This document shows positions 1 to 6,713 of a stretch of 32,133 nt of DNA, piece by piece. Position numbers and translations under genes: made by a program. The stretch's first letter is position 1; every line of letters begins with the position of its first letter. The notes below the pieces were generated by a model. That model searched no databases. It was not told where the DNA came from and was given only the letters and a program-made list of their open reading frames with translations. Origin of the DNA: a virus. The stretch is from IMG/VR virus record IMGVR_UViG_3300042559_001063, positions 1 through 32,133 of that record; one strand, written 5' to 3'.

Positions 1-380
1 TTAATCTTCCTCGAGAACAGTGGAGCTTCCTGAAAATAGATGTTGTCGACTCGGGCATCGAGGATTGGCTTCAGTGTATTAAAAGTCATGATGTTGATCG
101 GCATACGACCTTTGCCATAGTCGATTTCGTTGTTGAGATAATTCTCAGCAATAAGGTGTACATCTGATCCGCGATTCGCTGCTTGTACACTAATACGCTT
201 CGCTTCTTCCTCACCAACCCGCGCCTTCCATGCCTCGAGACCAGACTTATCTTGAACTCCTAGCACTGTAGTAACTGAAGGGAACTTCTCTCCCGTAGGT
301 GGAAAGTAAAAACGCCCGGTTGGAGTAGTATCACAACCGAGCTGATCAAGTACGATCCCATGGTTTACATGGTTAAACAT
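1..380 (-). CDS. RecB/Cas4-like PD-(D/E)XK exonuclease, N-terminal fragment
   Basis: The frame opens with ATG at 378-380 and is still open at base 1, so only the first 126 residues are inside the window. The text reads like the N-terminus of the phage PD-(D/E)XK exonucleases (RecB/Cas4-like): a 'PSVTTVLG' stretch, 'W..RVGEEEAKRI', then 'AANRGSDVHLIAENYL', the conserved RG-x(2)-H-x(2)-E helix, and 'QEAPLFSRK', which normally precedes the catalytic D and ExK strands. Those catalytic residues lie beyond the window edge, so nuclease activity is inferred. The start codon overlaps the stop of the hexapeptide-repeat gene by 8 bp, so the two are probably translationally coupled. Confidence 0.7.
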   Translation of the reverse strand, partial: MFNHVNHGIVLDQLGCDTTPTGRFYFPPTGEKFPSVTTVLGVQDKSGLEAWKARVGEEEAKRISVQAANRGSDVHLIAENYLNNEIDYGKGRMPINIMTFNTLKPILDARVDNIYFQEAPLFSRKI

Positions 381-1083
381 TAGATTGATTCTTTCGATAT
401 TTGGAAACAAGGAACTCGAGCGTATCTGGAATATGCTTGAAGAATCGAAGTCCTTCTTTACCATTCATTGCAAATGCTTCTTCACGAGTGACATGTCGCC
501 ACTCATCAAACGTCTTGGTCTGACAATCAATACTTATATGTTCGTCCATGATGGTTATGTCATACGTGAAGCCAGTGAGCACGATGGGTTTCTGAGTCGT
601 CTTACGAGTGATGTTGGCATATCCATCAATTACAAAATCGCCATACACCCAGGCGTCATCATGCACCTTAGAGTGACCTAGGATTTCAATCTTGCCGAAT
701 ACTTGAGCATTTCCATATACCGATGAAATACCATCAATAATAGCTTCATCATACACTAACGCGTTTTGAAAAATGTTTGTTTGACCAGTGACAAGAGCAT
801 CATCTGATATCTTTGCGTTGTCGTATACATTCGCTTGATCTTTTACTCTTGCATTTCGGTCGACTTTTGCTTTATCATATACGAGCGCGCTATCATATAT
901 CCAGCAATCACCTTCATGCGAAAGGTTAGCTTCGTTTTCAACGAACCCGCCGATATCTCCAGCGCTTACATCTGCAAAATCTCGAAGTGCTTGAACCGCG
1001 TATAGTTTTCTTTGGCCAACTCGAATGTCGATATCACGATTGAGTTTGTACTTAGGTTGATGCATCATCCACTTTAATTTCAT
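373..1083 (-). CDS. hexapeptide-repeat (left-handed beta-helix) protein
   Basis: This is a 236-residue protein. After a short lead comes 'LYAVQALRDFADVSAGDIGGFVENEANLSHEG', the typical opening of phage and bacterial hexapeptide-repeat proteins. About nine rungs follow (residues ~60-150) with the i, i+6 pattern 'A.VYDNA.I..DALV', which predicts a left-handed parallel beta-helix. The C-terminal ~80 residues do not repeat. No acyltransferase catalytic histidine is obvious, so a structural or scaffold role is as likely as an enzyme. The ATG at 1081-1083 overlaps the Acb1 gene by 32 bp. ATGs at residues 6 and 7 are alternative starts and none has a strong Shine-Dalgarno. Function unknown. Confidence 0.75.
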   Translation of the reverse strand: MKLKWMMHQPKYKLNRDIDIRVGQRKLYAVQALRDFADVSAGDIGGFVENEANLSHEGDCWIYDSALVYDKAKVDRNARVKDQANVYDNAKISDDALVTGQTNIFQNALVYDEAIIDGISSVYGNAQVFGKIEILGHSKVHDDAWVYGDFVIDGYANITRKTTQKPIVLTGFTYDITIMDEHISIDCQTKTFDEWRHVTREEAFAMNGKEGLRFFKHIPDTLEFLVSKYRKNQSNV

Positions 1084-1543
1084 TAAACGTTAATTCAAAC
1101 GTTGGGAGTTTCACTTTTTTCATATCAGGTAAGTCTTTCGAATACGAAACAGACACGTGTGGTTTGTATTCTGGCCAAGCATCTTTCATATCATACACGT
1201 CTGCATAGTGGTTACGAAGACGAGCAATCATTGGAGACTCGATCTTCAAAACCGGTATGTCATTATTAACCCCAAGCATCATAATGTCAACTACTTTTGC
1301 TGTGCCAGAAGGAGCAATTGCTTTTATATGATTCGGTAAGTCGTGTTTTGACGTAGTAAAGAATATTGTTGTATGGAAGTCAAAGTCTTCTTCGTCCTGC
1401 TTTGTACCATCGTATTTTGCAGTAAGATCAAAGCCATTTTCTTTTGCCCAAGCACGAAGTTTGCGTTGTGTAGCCGCATCGTATTGAACAGCTACATACT
1501 TTTCTGTAGGTGCTTTTTCCATAAAATCCTTAAATTTAATCAT
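1052..1543 (-). CDS. acb1: Acb1-type anti-CBASS cyclic oligonucleotide phosphodiesterase
   Basis: This 163-residue protein resembles T4 gp57B (Acb1), a 2H-type phosphoesterase that cleaves the cyclic di- and trinucleotide signals of CBASS so that its effectors stay inactive. Two H-x-T/S signatures are visible: H57-T-T59 in 'DFHTTIFF' and H129-V-S131 in 'KPHVSVSY'. Length and spacing (72 residues between the histidines) fit the family, and the N-terminus 'MIKFKDFME' is T4-57B-like. The protein would act in the host cytoplasm early in infection. Its ATG overlaps the tail fibre stop by 8 bp, with AGGAAAA upstream acting as ribosome binding site. The position downstream of a tail gene is unusual for an early counter-defence function. 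Assignment rests on motifs, not a search. Confidence 0.8.
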   Translation of the reverse strand: MIKFKDFMEKAPTEKYVAVQYDAATQRKLRAWAKENGFDLTAKYDGTKQDEEDFDFHTTIFFTTSKHDLPNHIKAIAPSGTAKVVDIMMLGVNNDIPVLKIESPMIARLRNHYADVYDMKDAWPEYKPHVSVSYSKDLPDMKKVKLPTFELTFNEIKVDDAST

Positions 1544-3539
1544 AATAAGTTTTTCCTGATTTTACTTCATCGAGTTCATTCTTTAGTTCTATGATTGCTT
1601 CTATTAACAACGGAACTAATCTTTCATATCTAACCGTTAAATATTTCTCGTCGATTGGAGCAGGAGCAACAACCTCGGGCATAATACGCTGGACTTCTTG
1701 AGCAGAGACACCGACCTCACGTTTAACTTCGTATCCTAAAGCTTGTGCTGTTTCATTCGCTTCATAATAAAACCCAGACAGCGTCATAACCTTATCGAGC
1801 GCGTTCTCAATATATCCAAGCTTATTTTTTAACCTATCGTCTGAGTAATACGCTGTAATGTTATTTGTCGCTCGAATTTCTCCAGAAACACTTGATGCTG
1901 CAGTGCCTACACCTAGACTATTTACCTGATAATCGTTTATAGTGTTTAAGGCGTTTGCTGTAGTTGCAGTTGTAGCTGTAGTTGCGGTTGTAGCACTCGT
2001 CGCTGTTGCAGCATTGCCACTAATAGAAATTGCCCAAGTGCCAGAGGCTCCTGTCCCAGTGAGTGTTGGCGCATACGAGTTATAATTTAAGCTATCTAGA
2101 TTCAATCTCCAAGCATACCAAGTACCATTATAATATGCTCGAGAGTATATTTGACCGCTATTGTACACTGTATATCTTTGATATACCATAACACCGTCAG
2201 CTAGAACTTCTAGCATGCCCGCTGCAGCAACAGGATAATTTGTGCCACTGCTAGCATTCGCATTTGTGTTTTGGTGATAAAATCCTACAGCAGTATATGT
2301 GTTTAAGTCGACTGATCCACCGATGTCGGCACCTTTTGTAAAGGTATCTGTTGCCGGAGCTTTTGAGTTTAATTGTGTTTGAATATTTGATGTTACGCCG
2401 TCAGAATAATTTAATTCAGTTACGGTCGCAGTAAGTCCGGATAAGGTACTGACTGACGATGCAGTTGTAGCACTCGTAGCTGTTGCAGCATTGCCATTGA
2501 TGGAAATATTCCAAGTACCTGAAGCTCCTGCGCCAGTTTTAGAAGGAGCGTCATTAGCAATTTCAGCATTTACAAATTCTGTTGTAGCTATTTGTGTATT
2601 ACTTGTTCCCACAGATGCTGTTGGAGCAGTAGGTACACCAGTAAATACGGGTGACGCAAGAGGAGATTTTGAATTTAACTGCGTCTGAATACTTGATGTT
2701 ACACCATTTGCATAATTTAATTCAGTTACGGTCGCAGTAAGTCCAGATAAGGTACTAACGGTTGTAGCAGTGTTCGCGTTGCCATTGATGGAAATATTCC
2801 AAGTACCTGAAGCTCCAGTACCAGTTTTAGAGGGAGCATCGTTGGCGATCTCGGCATTTACAAATGCAGTTGTAGCTATTTGTGTGGTGTTTGTTCCAAC
2901 TGCTGCTGTTGGAGCAGCAGGAGTACCTGTAAATGTAGGAGATGCAAGAGGTGATTTTGAATTTAGTTGTGTTTGAATACTCGATGTTACACCATTTGCA
3001 TAATTTAATTCCGCAATTGTTGCGGTTAAGTTGGTTAGTGTTATTGCTGTATCTGCGCTTGAAGCGTTTGTGGCTGTTGACGCGTTACCAATAAGATTTG
3101 CAGTAATAGTATTTGCTGCAAAGTTACGAGATGCATCTCTTACTACAACCTTGCCAGCAGTTGATGCGTCTGTAGCATCAACCGCCCATGTAGTAGCTGT
3201 ACCACCATTAAAATTTGAACCAGTTAAGTAACTTCCACGAGTAAGTGTTTGTGTAGTATTTGCTGTAAGAGTAATGTTAACTGAACCGTTAAAGGAAACA
3301 CCATTGATAGTTCGTGCATTTAAAAATTGAGATGTAGTTGTAGAATTTCCTACTATATTTGCAGTAATAGTATTTGCAGTAAAATTACCAGATGAATCGC
3401 GAACAACAACTGTACTATTGTTTGCAACTTGAATATTATCAATTGCATATGCAAGTTTATAAAAATTATCATCTAGTTCTGCAAATGTTAAAGCAGAACC
3501 CTTTTCATTTCTATAAAGAATATCGTCAACAGTTGACAT
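1536..3539 (-). CDS. tail fibre protein with pyocin-knob and S74 chaperone domains
   Basis: This 667-residue trimeric fibre subunit is probably a host-receptor-binding or side fibre. Residues 1-30 ('DILYRNEKGSALTFAELDDNF') are the usual attachment segment of T4-like fibres. Residues ~171-395 hold three copies of a ~100-residue module beginning 'LTATVTELNYANGV' and ending 'ISINGNAATAT'. Residues ~410-490 look like a pyocin-knob domain (GFY, NYP, YNGTWYAW). Residues ~564-667 form an intramolecular chaperone of peptidase S74 type, with S566-D-D-R-L-K571 marking the expected self-cleavage point just before Ser566. A C-terminal coiled coil (LIEAIIELKNELDEVK) would be released with the chaperone. 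Its ATG shares one base with the stop of the 117-aa gene (TAATG). Confidence 0.9.
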   Translation of the reverse strand: MSTVDDILYRNEKGSALTFAELDDNFYKLAYAIDNIQVANNSTVVVRDSSGNFTANTITANIVGNSTTTSQFLNARTINGVSFNGSVNITLTANTTQTLTRGSYLTGSNFNGGTATTWAVDATDASTAGKVVVRDASRNFAANTITANLIGNASTATNASSADTAITLTNLTATIAELNYANGVTSSIQTQLNSKSPLASPTFTGTPAAPTAAVGTNTTQIATTAFVNAEIANDAPSKTGTGASGTWNISINGNANTATTVSTLSGLTATVTELNYANGVTSSIQTQLNSKSPLASPVFTGVPTAPTASVGTSNTQIATTEFVNAEIANDAPSKTGAGASGTWNISINGNAATATSATTASSVSTLSGLTATVTELNYSDGVTSNIQTQLNSKAPATDTFTKGADIGGSVDLNTYTAVGFYHQNTNANASSGTNYPVAAAGMLEVLADGVMVYQRYTVYNSGQIYSRAYYNGTWYAWRLNLDSLNYNSYAPTLTGTGASGTWAISISGNAATATSATTATTATTATTANALNTINDYQVNSLGVGTAASSVSGEIRATNNITAYYSDDRLKNKLGYIENALDKVMTLSGFYYEANETAQALGYEVKREVGVSAQEVQRIMPEVVAPAPIDEKYLTVRYERLVPLLIEAIIELKNELDEVKSGKTYYD
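2350..3029 (-). repeat. three tandem ~290-300 bp modules in the tail fibre gene
   Basis: Protein modules start at residues 171, 267 and 369 of the fibre, 96 and 102 residues apart. The third is truncated after 'QTQLNSKAP'. DNA identity is high: the stretches around 2491-2560 and 2776-2850 are nearly the same. Such modules are recombination targets that change fibre length. Confidence 0.85.
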
Positions 3540-3892
3540 TAGGTAATATCTCCATTTGGGCCGTAATACTTCCCTACGTATGAAACATAGGTATTACTAG
3601 AATAACCCGGGTTATTCTCTATATATCCTGATTTGACATAATCAAAAATAGTTTTTTCGGCATCACTTAATAATTCTACAAACAAATAAATTTGAGCTGC
3701 TAGCGCAGTCCTTATAGATGTATTAGCTTCTCTTGTTTGTAATTGTAAAAGAGTTTCATAATCAGGATTGCCTTCTCTCAATACGTCTAAATCATTAATA
3801 AGAGCAAGTTTATTTTCAGGTAGATTGGTAGTATTGTACTCATCTACAAGCATTTGTACTGCTGTTTCGTATGTGTAATTCGGTATATTCAT
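3539..3892 (-). CDS. unknown protein between PAAR and tail fibre
   Basis: This 117-residue, acidic, mostly helical protein is rich in Asn and Tyr, starts 'MNIPNYTYETAVQMLVDEYN', and carries no motif I recognise. It sits between the PAAR gene (ATGA overlap) and the tail fibre gene (TAATG overlap). That tight coupling suggests a role in baseplate or fibre assembly, for example as a fibre-attachment or chaperone protein. This is inference from position only. Confidence 0.7.
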   Translation of the reverse strand: MNIPNYTYETAVQMLVDEYNTTNLPENKLALINDLDVLREGNPDYETLLQLQTREANTSIRTALAAQIYLFVELLSDAEKTIFDYVKSGYIENNPGYSSNTYVSYVGKYYGPNGDIT

Positions 3893-4197
3893 CCAACAAA
3901 CACACTCGCTGAAGCTTCTCCGGCAGCATTTGGAAACCAGTCTTTACCACAACTATCAGTACCGTGTCCACCTGTAGCATCTCCAAGTCTGTGAACAGCT
4001 ATACCATTAAAGAAAACTGTTCCAGATCCTGCAACAGCAGGATCACCACATGCGGTTGTATCTCCTACAACAATAGCAAGTTCACCATTAATATACACAC
4101 TTGTATTTAGTCCTGATACATATGCGGTTTGATGAAAAGGATCACACGGCGAGGCATGCCCGATATGTTTATCACCGTTACGAACTACTGCCGGCAT
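3889..4197 (-). CDS. PAAR-repeat spike tip protein
   Basis: A 102-residue PAAR protein. This family forms the sharpened cone that caps the central spike of contractile tails (T4 gp5.4 is the T4 member) and helps pierce the outer membrane. Family features visible are the 'MPAVVRNGDKHIGHASPCDPF' opening, the 'VYINGELAIVVGDTTACGDP' strand set, 'GSGTVFFNGIAVHRLGD', and His/Cys residues (H11, H14, C18, C50, H74, C83) that may bind the tip metal. Genes on both sides overlap it, and the fibre gene lies two genes downstream, consistent with a tail cluster. Confidence 0.9.
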   Translation of the reverse strand: MPAVVRNGDKHIGHASPCDPFHQTAYVSGLNTSVYINGELAIVVGDTTACGDPAVAGSGTVFFNGIAVHRLGDATGGHGTDSCGKDWFPNAAGEASASVFVG

Positions 4198-4357
4198 CTT
4201 CTTTCTTCCTTATGACTGCCATGTTACCCATGATTTCCCATTCAAGAAGAGTTTGATCGTCCCAGCCCATTTGTTTCATAAGCGCAGCATTAAACTCAAT
4301 GTAAGGCTCGCCGTACTCATCTTCTTTTACTGTCGATACACCAATAATATCTGCCAT
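4178..4357 (-). CDS. 59-aa AbrB/SpoVT-like small protein
   Basis: This short reading frame between PhoH and PAAR begins 'MADIIGVSTVKEDEYGEPYIEF' in two parts and ends 'KKEDAGSSS'. The segment with LMKQMGWDDQ, TLLEWEIMG and AVIRKK follows the pattern of AbrB/SpoVT swapped-hairpin domains (a short helix, 'lGw..gd.l.w', a turn, 'l.kk'), so it may bind DNA. The family match is tentative. It starts two bases after the PhoH stop and overlaps PAAR by 20 bp. The ATG sits inside the TATAAATA late-promoter-like box, so transcripts starting there would skip it. Position and phage-like composition support a real gene. Confidence 0.7.
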   Translation of the reverse strand: MADIIGVSTVKEDEYGEPYIEFNAALMKQMGWDDQTLLEWEIMGNMAVIRKKEDAGSSS

Positions 4358-4364
4358 ATTTATA
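4357..4364 (-). promoter_or_regulatory. candidate T4-type late promoter box TATAAATA
   Basis: The minus strand reads TATAAATA exactly, the -10 element of T4 late promoters, which need no -35. A start about six bases further on would fall inside the 59-aa gene and give transcripts for PAAR, the 117-aa protein and the tail fibre. No TTGACA promoter serves this tail block. An eight-base AT-rich match is weak evidence alone. Confidence 0.35.
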
Positions 4365-5106
4365 GTCCGAGTCGATCACGTTCAATGATATAAGACTTGA
4401 CCAACTTTGATCTCACAATGTCTTCTACTTGGAAGTCGACAAATTCAAACTCTTTCATACGTTCAATGATTTTCATGAAGTCGCGAAGACCCGAAAGTTC
4501 CTTCTTACGCTCTGAAGTAAGATCGTCTTGTTTTACGTCACCACAAAAGATGATTCTGCAATTTTCACCAACACGAGTCATAACGGTATGAAGTTCACCG
4601 TCTCCCATATTCTGAACTTCGTCGACGAGAAGAATACAATCATCAAACGTCTCACCACGAAGATATGATGTAGTAATAAAATCTACATAACCTTTGCCCT
4701 TAAGCACTTCATACGCATCGCCTCTACCAAATAACTTAGTCGCAATAGGAACATATGGAGCTTCAAAGACTTTTGCTTTATCCTTCAATGACCCTGGTAA
4801 GAATCCCTGATCACGAGTTGATACCGTTGAACGAACAATATAGACTTTCTTATACGGCGAATTTGCCTTAAGTACTTCTTTGAGTGCAAAGTGCAGGCCA
4901 AGAAATGTTTTTCCTGTGCCAGCGATACCATGAAGCATCATATTATACCCATCATCCCAACGATCAAACGCTAGCCTTTGATTATCAGTCATTGGGGATA
5001 TATCAGACTTCATGACAAACATCTTTGTCTCGCCTGATTCAACTGTTCCGTCTTGCTTTAAGATTCTTTTTTGCCGCTTTGTTAGTCTTTGTTGTTGTAG
5101 AGGCAT
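4360..5106 (-). CDS. phoH: PhoH-like P-loop ATPase
   Basis: This 248-residue PhoH-family ATPase is common in marine and T4-like phages. Its phage role is not settled; RNA helicase-like or nuclease-associated functions have been proposed. Walker A is G60-I-A-G-T-G-K-T67, and Walker B is 'ILLVDE' at ~159-164, followed by 'VQNM'. 'VYIVRSTV', 'GFLPGSLKDK' and 'RIIFCGD' further on are family hallmarks. The first ~35 residues are basic. AAGGA lies before the ATG at 5104-5106. It follows the 77-aa gene by 14 bp and precedes the 59-aa gene by 2 bp. Confidence 0.93.
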   Translation of the reverse strand: MPLQQQRLTKRQKRILKQDGTVESGETKMFVMKSDISPMTDNQRLAFDRWDDGYNMMLHGIAGTGKTFLGLHFALKEVLKANSPYKKVYIVRSTVSTRDQGFLPGSLKDKAKVFEAPYVPIATKLFGRGDAYEVLKGKGYVDFITTSYLRGETFDDCILLVDEVQNMGDGELHTVMTRVGENCRIIFCGDVKQDDLTSERKKELSGLRDFMKIIERMKEFEFVDFQVEDIVRSKLVKSYIIERDRLGL

Positions 5107-5120
5107 TATTGGTCCTTGTA

Positions 5121-5354
5121 TTAAAGAGTATCAATCGTAGAATACTTGTGCGCTGACTTAGCTTTTATAAGGACGTCGTTGAAGCTCTTGTCGATTTTGC
5201 GCACACCCATCCGCACCGGGTCAGCAAAGCCCGGTGTTGCTAGATTCTGCTTGATATGAGGGTTATTTGTAAGAAATTCATCTCTCTCAGCGAAAGACAT
5301 AATCTCGGTGAAAACTTCTTCAGTTTCAGTGTTGGTAAAGGTGTAGGTTGGCAT
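5121..5354 (-). CDS. 77-aa conserved phage protein (FmdB-like N-terminus)
   Basis: The protein begins 'MPTYTFTNTETEEVFTEIMS', resembling the start of FmdB/zinc-ribbon proteins but without their cysteines, and continues with 'NNPHIKQNLATPGFADPVRMG' and a 'FNDVLIKAKSAHKYSTID' tail. This pattern recurs in T4-like phages; function unknown. A longer frame reaches 5423, but I chose the start at 5352-5354 because GGAG lies six bases upstream and the extension would run through a terminator hairpin. It appears to be the first gene of the PhoH-PAAR-fibre block. Confidence 0.75.
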   Translation of the reverse strand: MPTYTFTNTETEEVFTEIMSFAERDEFLTNNPHIKQNLATPGFADPVRMGVRKIDKSFNDVLIKAKSAHKYSTIDTL

Positions 5355-5365
5355 AATAACTCCGA

Positions 5366-5396
5366 TAAAAGAAAAGGGTCCCATGATAGGGACCCG
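5366..5396 (-). terminator. rho-independent terminator after the HAD gene
   Basis: On the minus strand GGGTCCC, loop TATCAT, GGGACCC is followed by TTTTCTTTT. The stem is 7 bp and mostly GC. It lies 31 bp past the stop of the HAD gene and ends the accessory transcription unit before the tail block. Confidence 0.85.
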
Positions 5397-5426
5397 TTCA
5401 CTACCACAATAGTATTTATTCAATAC

Positions 5427-6008
5427 TTAAGTGATAAGTTCATAAATGTGACGCCAATTTTGTACACGAGTAACATCATCATGATGTTGATGTCTATTAT
5501 GGCCGTGGTCAAGAAGCAAAGAATCTAGGCCTGCATTCAGTCCTGCGATTGCGTTCTCAAATTTATCTTCAACCCAGATACAACCACTGTCTTTGTACTC
5601 AGCTAGAGCTTCGTCTTTGTCAGCACCAGTGTCGAGACACAAGATTTTTTCAAAAGTGGTTTCACCAAACAGACGATGGATGTTCCGTTTACGCAGTTCT
5701 CCAGCGTAAGGATCTTTACTCAAAGACGTAATGCAGTGGAACACATATCCATGTTCTTCGTGCAGTTTACGAACATACTTAATAGCATCTCGGAAAGGTG
5801 GAAGGTGTTCGATTCGCGCACTCTCATTGAAGTGTCGAGCGAGAGCTTTTGCCTTCTCCTTCGAGATATTGAAGGTCTCTTCGATCCTGTACTCATCGTT
5901 TTTAACGATTGGATACCCGTGGAATTTCATCCATCCAGCAAATGAGTGGAACCAATCGAGTAGTACCCCGTCAGCGTCAACGAGGATTAGTTTATCACGT
6001 AGTTTCAT
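5427..6008 (-). CDS. HAD-superfamily phosphatase
   Basis: A 193-residue haloacid-dehalogenase fold protein. Motif I is D11-A-D-G-V15, motif II falls in 'HCITSLS' (Thr94/Ser95), and motif III/IV in K131 and 'WVEDKFENA' (E147-D148). The small helical cap (residues ~20-75) and length suit nucleotidase-like or polynucleotide-3'-phosphatase-like HADs. The substrate cannot be read from sequence. 'GHNRHQHH' near the C-terminus is an unusual histidine run. It has its own promoter at 6033-6060, AAAGG before the ATG, and a terminator downstream, so it is probably monocistronic. It could complement the phosphatase-less kinase at 28766-29293, but that is inference. Confidence 0.8.
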   Translation of the reverse strand: MKLRDKLILVDADGVLLDWFHSFAGWMKFHGYPIVKNDEYRIEETFNISKEKAKALARHFNESARIEHLPPFRDAIKYVRKLHEEHGYVFHCITSLSKDPYAGELRKRNIHRLFGETTFEKILCLDTGADKDEALAEYKDSGCIWVEDKFENAIAGLNAGLDSLLLDHGHNRHQHHDDVTRVQNWRHIYELIT

Positions 6009-6032
6009 AGTAAAGCCTTTCCTTACATGATC

Positions 6033-6060
6033 AATATAATCACTAGCAGAAAAATGTCAA
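6033..6060 (-). promoter_or_regulatory. sigma70-type promoter for the HAD gene
   Basis: Minus strand TTGACA (6060-6055), 16 bp spacer, TATATT (6038-6033). The TGA stop of the 57-aa gene lies inside the TTGACA box. Confidence 0.8.
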
Positions 6061-6230
6061 TGGCTAATATCACTTTCGAAGAAACTATTTTTTCGTAACG
6101 ATTTTTCTTCGCGCTGTTGTTTCACGAATTCTTTCTTCGGATTATAGCGTTTACCATCTTTTTTAACATCGTCAGACGATCCCCACTCGTCGTCGTGCCA
6201 ATCTTTAAACTTCTTCTGCTTTTTCGCCAT
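6057..6230 (-). CDS. 57-aa highly charged protein
   Basis: A small, strongly charged protein: 'MAKKQKKFKDWHDDEWGSS' followed by lysine/arginine-rich text ending 'FFESDISH'. The mix of basic and acidic runs suggests nucleic-acid or protein contact, but there is no recognised family. I chose the ATG at 6228-6230 rather than an upstream non-optimal codon because the extra residues would lie wholly inside the DUF6433 gene. It overlaps that gene by 26 bp. Its stop codon is built into the next promoter. Confidence 0.65.
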   Translation of the reverse strand: MAKKQKKFKDWHDDEWGSSDDVKKDGKRYNPKKEFVKQQREEKSLRKNSFFESDISH

Positions 6231-6690
6231 TTTTTGGCTTACGTCCTCTTTTAGGTTGTTCTGCAATAACTGGTAGATTTAAGCCTAAGCCTTCATTGAT
6301 TACGTCGGCGGTTAGTCCTTTTGGCGGTGTTTGTAGAAGGACTAACTCCATGAGCTTAGCGTCTTCTTTGTCGATACTCTCGAGCAACTCAATGAACAGG
6401 AATTCTCTTCTGTACTGATTAAGTCTATCACCATCATAACCCTTAATGAAGTATCGAAGCTTTCGGGTTTGGCGATATAGCATGCCTTGCGACTCAACAT
6501 GGGGCGAAGGCTTGTAAGGTGGAACACTATCAGAAGGAATATTCCACTTAAAGTTTTCTTTGTCGAACATTACCGACATGAGGGTTCGAAGAGATTGACT
6601 GTTGTTTCTTTTGAGAAAGTCGATCTTTTCTTCACGTGTCGGTAATGTTGATGTTTTGTTCACAATCTCAGATAATGAAAGTGTTGCCAA
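6205..6690 (-). CDS. DUF6433 family protein
   Basis: A 161-residue protein of the DUF6433 type, widespread in T4-like cyanophages and their relatives. The family line 'LSEIVNKTSTLPTREEKIDFL', then 'LRTLMSVMFD', 'PPYKPSPHVESQGMLYRQTRKLRYF' and 'RREFLFIELLESIDKEDAKLMELV' is visible in order. Function unknown. The C-terminus ends in a basic 'KRGRKPKNG' AT-hook-like patch, which hints at DNA contact. The start is a TTG (6688-6690) with GGAG seven bases upstream and no in-frame ATG before it. It lies 23 bp after RNase H in the same unit. Confidence 0.85.
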   Translation of the reverse strand: MATLSLSEIVNKTSTLPTREEKIDFLKRNNSQSLRTLMSVMFDKENFKWNIPSDSVPPYKPSPHVESQGMLYRQTRKLRYFIKGYDGDRLNQYRREFLFIELLESIDKEDAKLMELVLLQTPPKGLTADVINEGLGLNLPVIAEQPKRGRKPKNGEKAEEV

Positions 6691-6713
6691 TATAGTTCTC
6701 CGGTTGAGCTCAC

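Noticed and set aside
5413-5420. AATAAATA box upstream of the 77-aa gene
   Set aside because: One mismatch to the late element, and the terminator at 5366-5396 lies directly after it.
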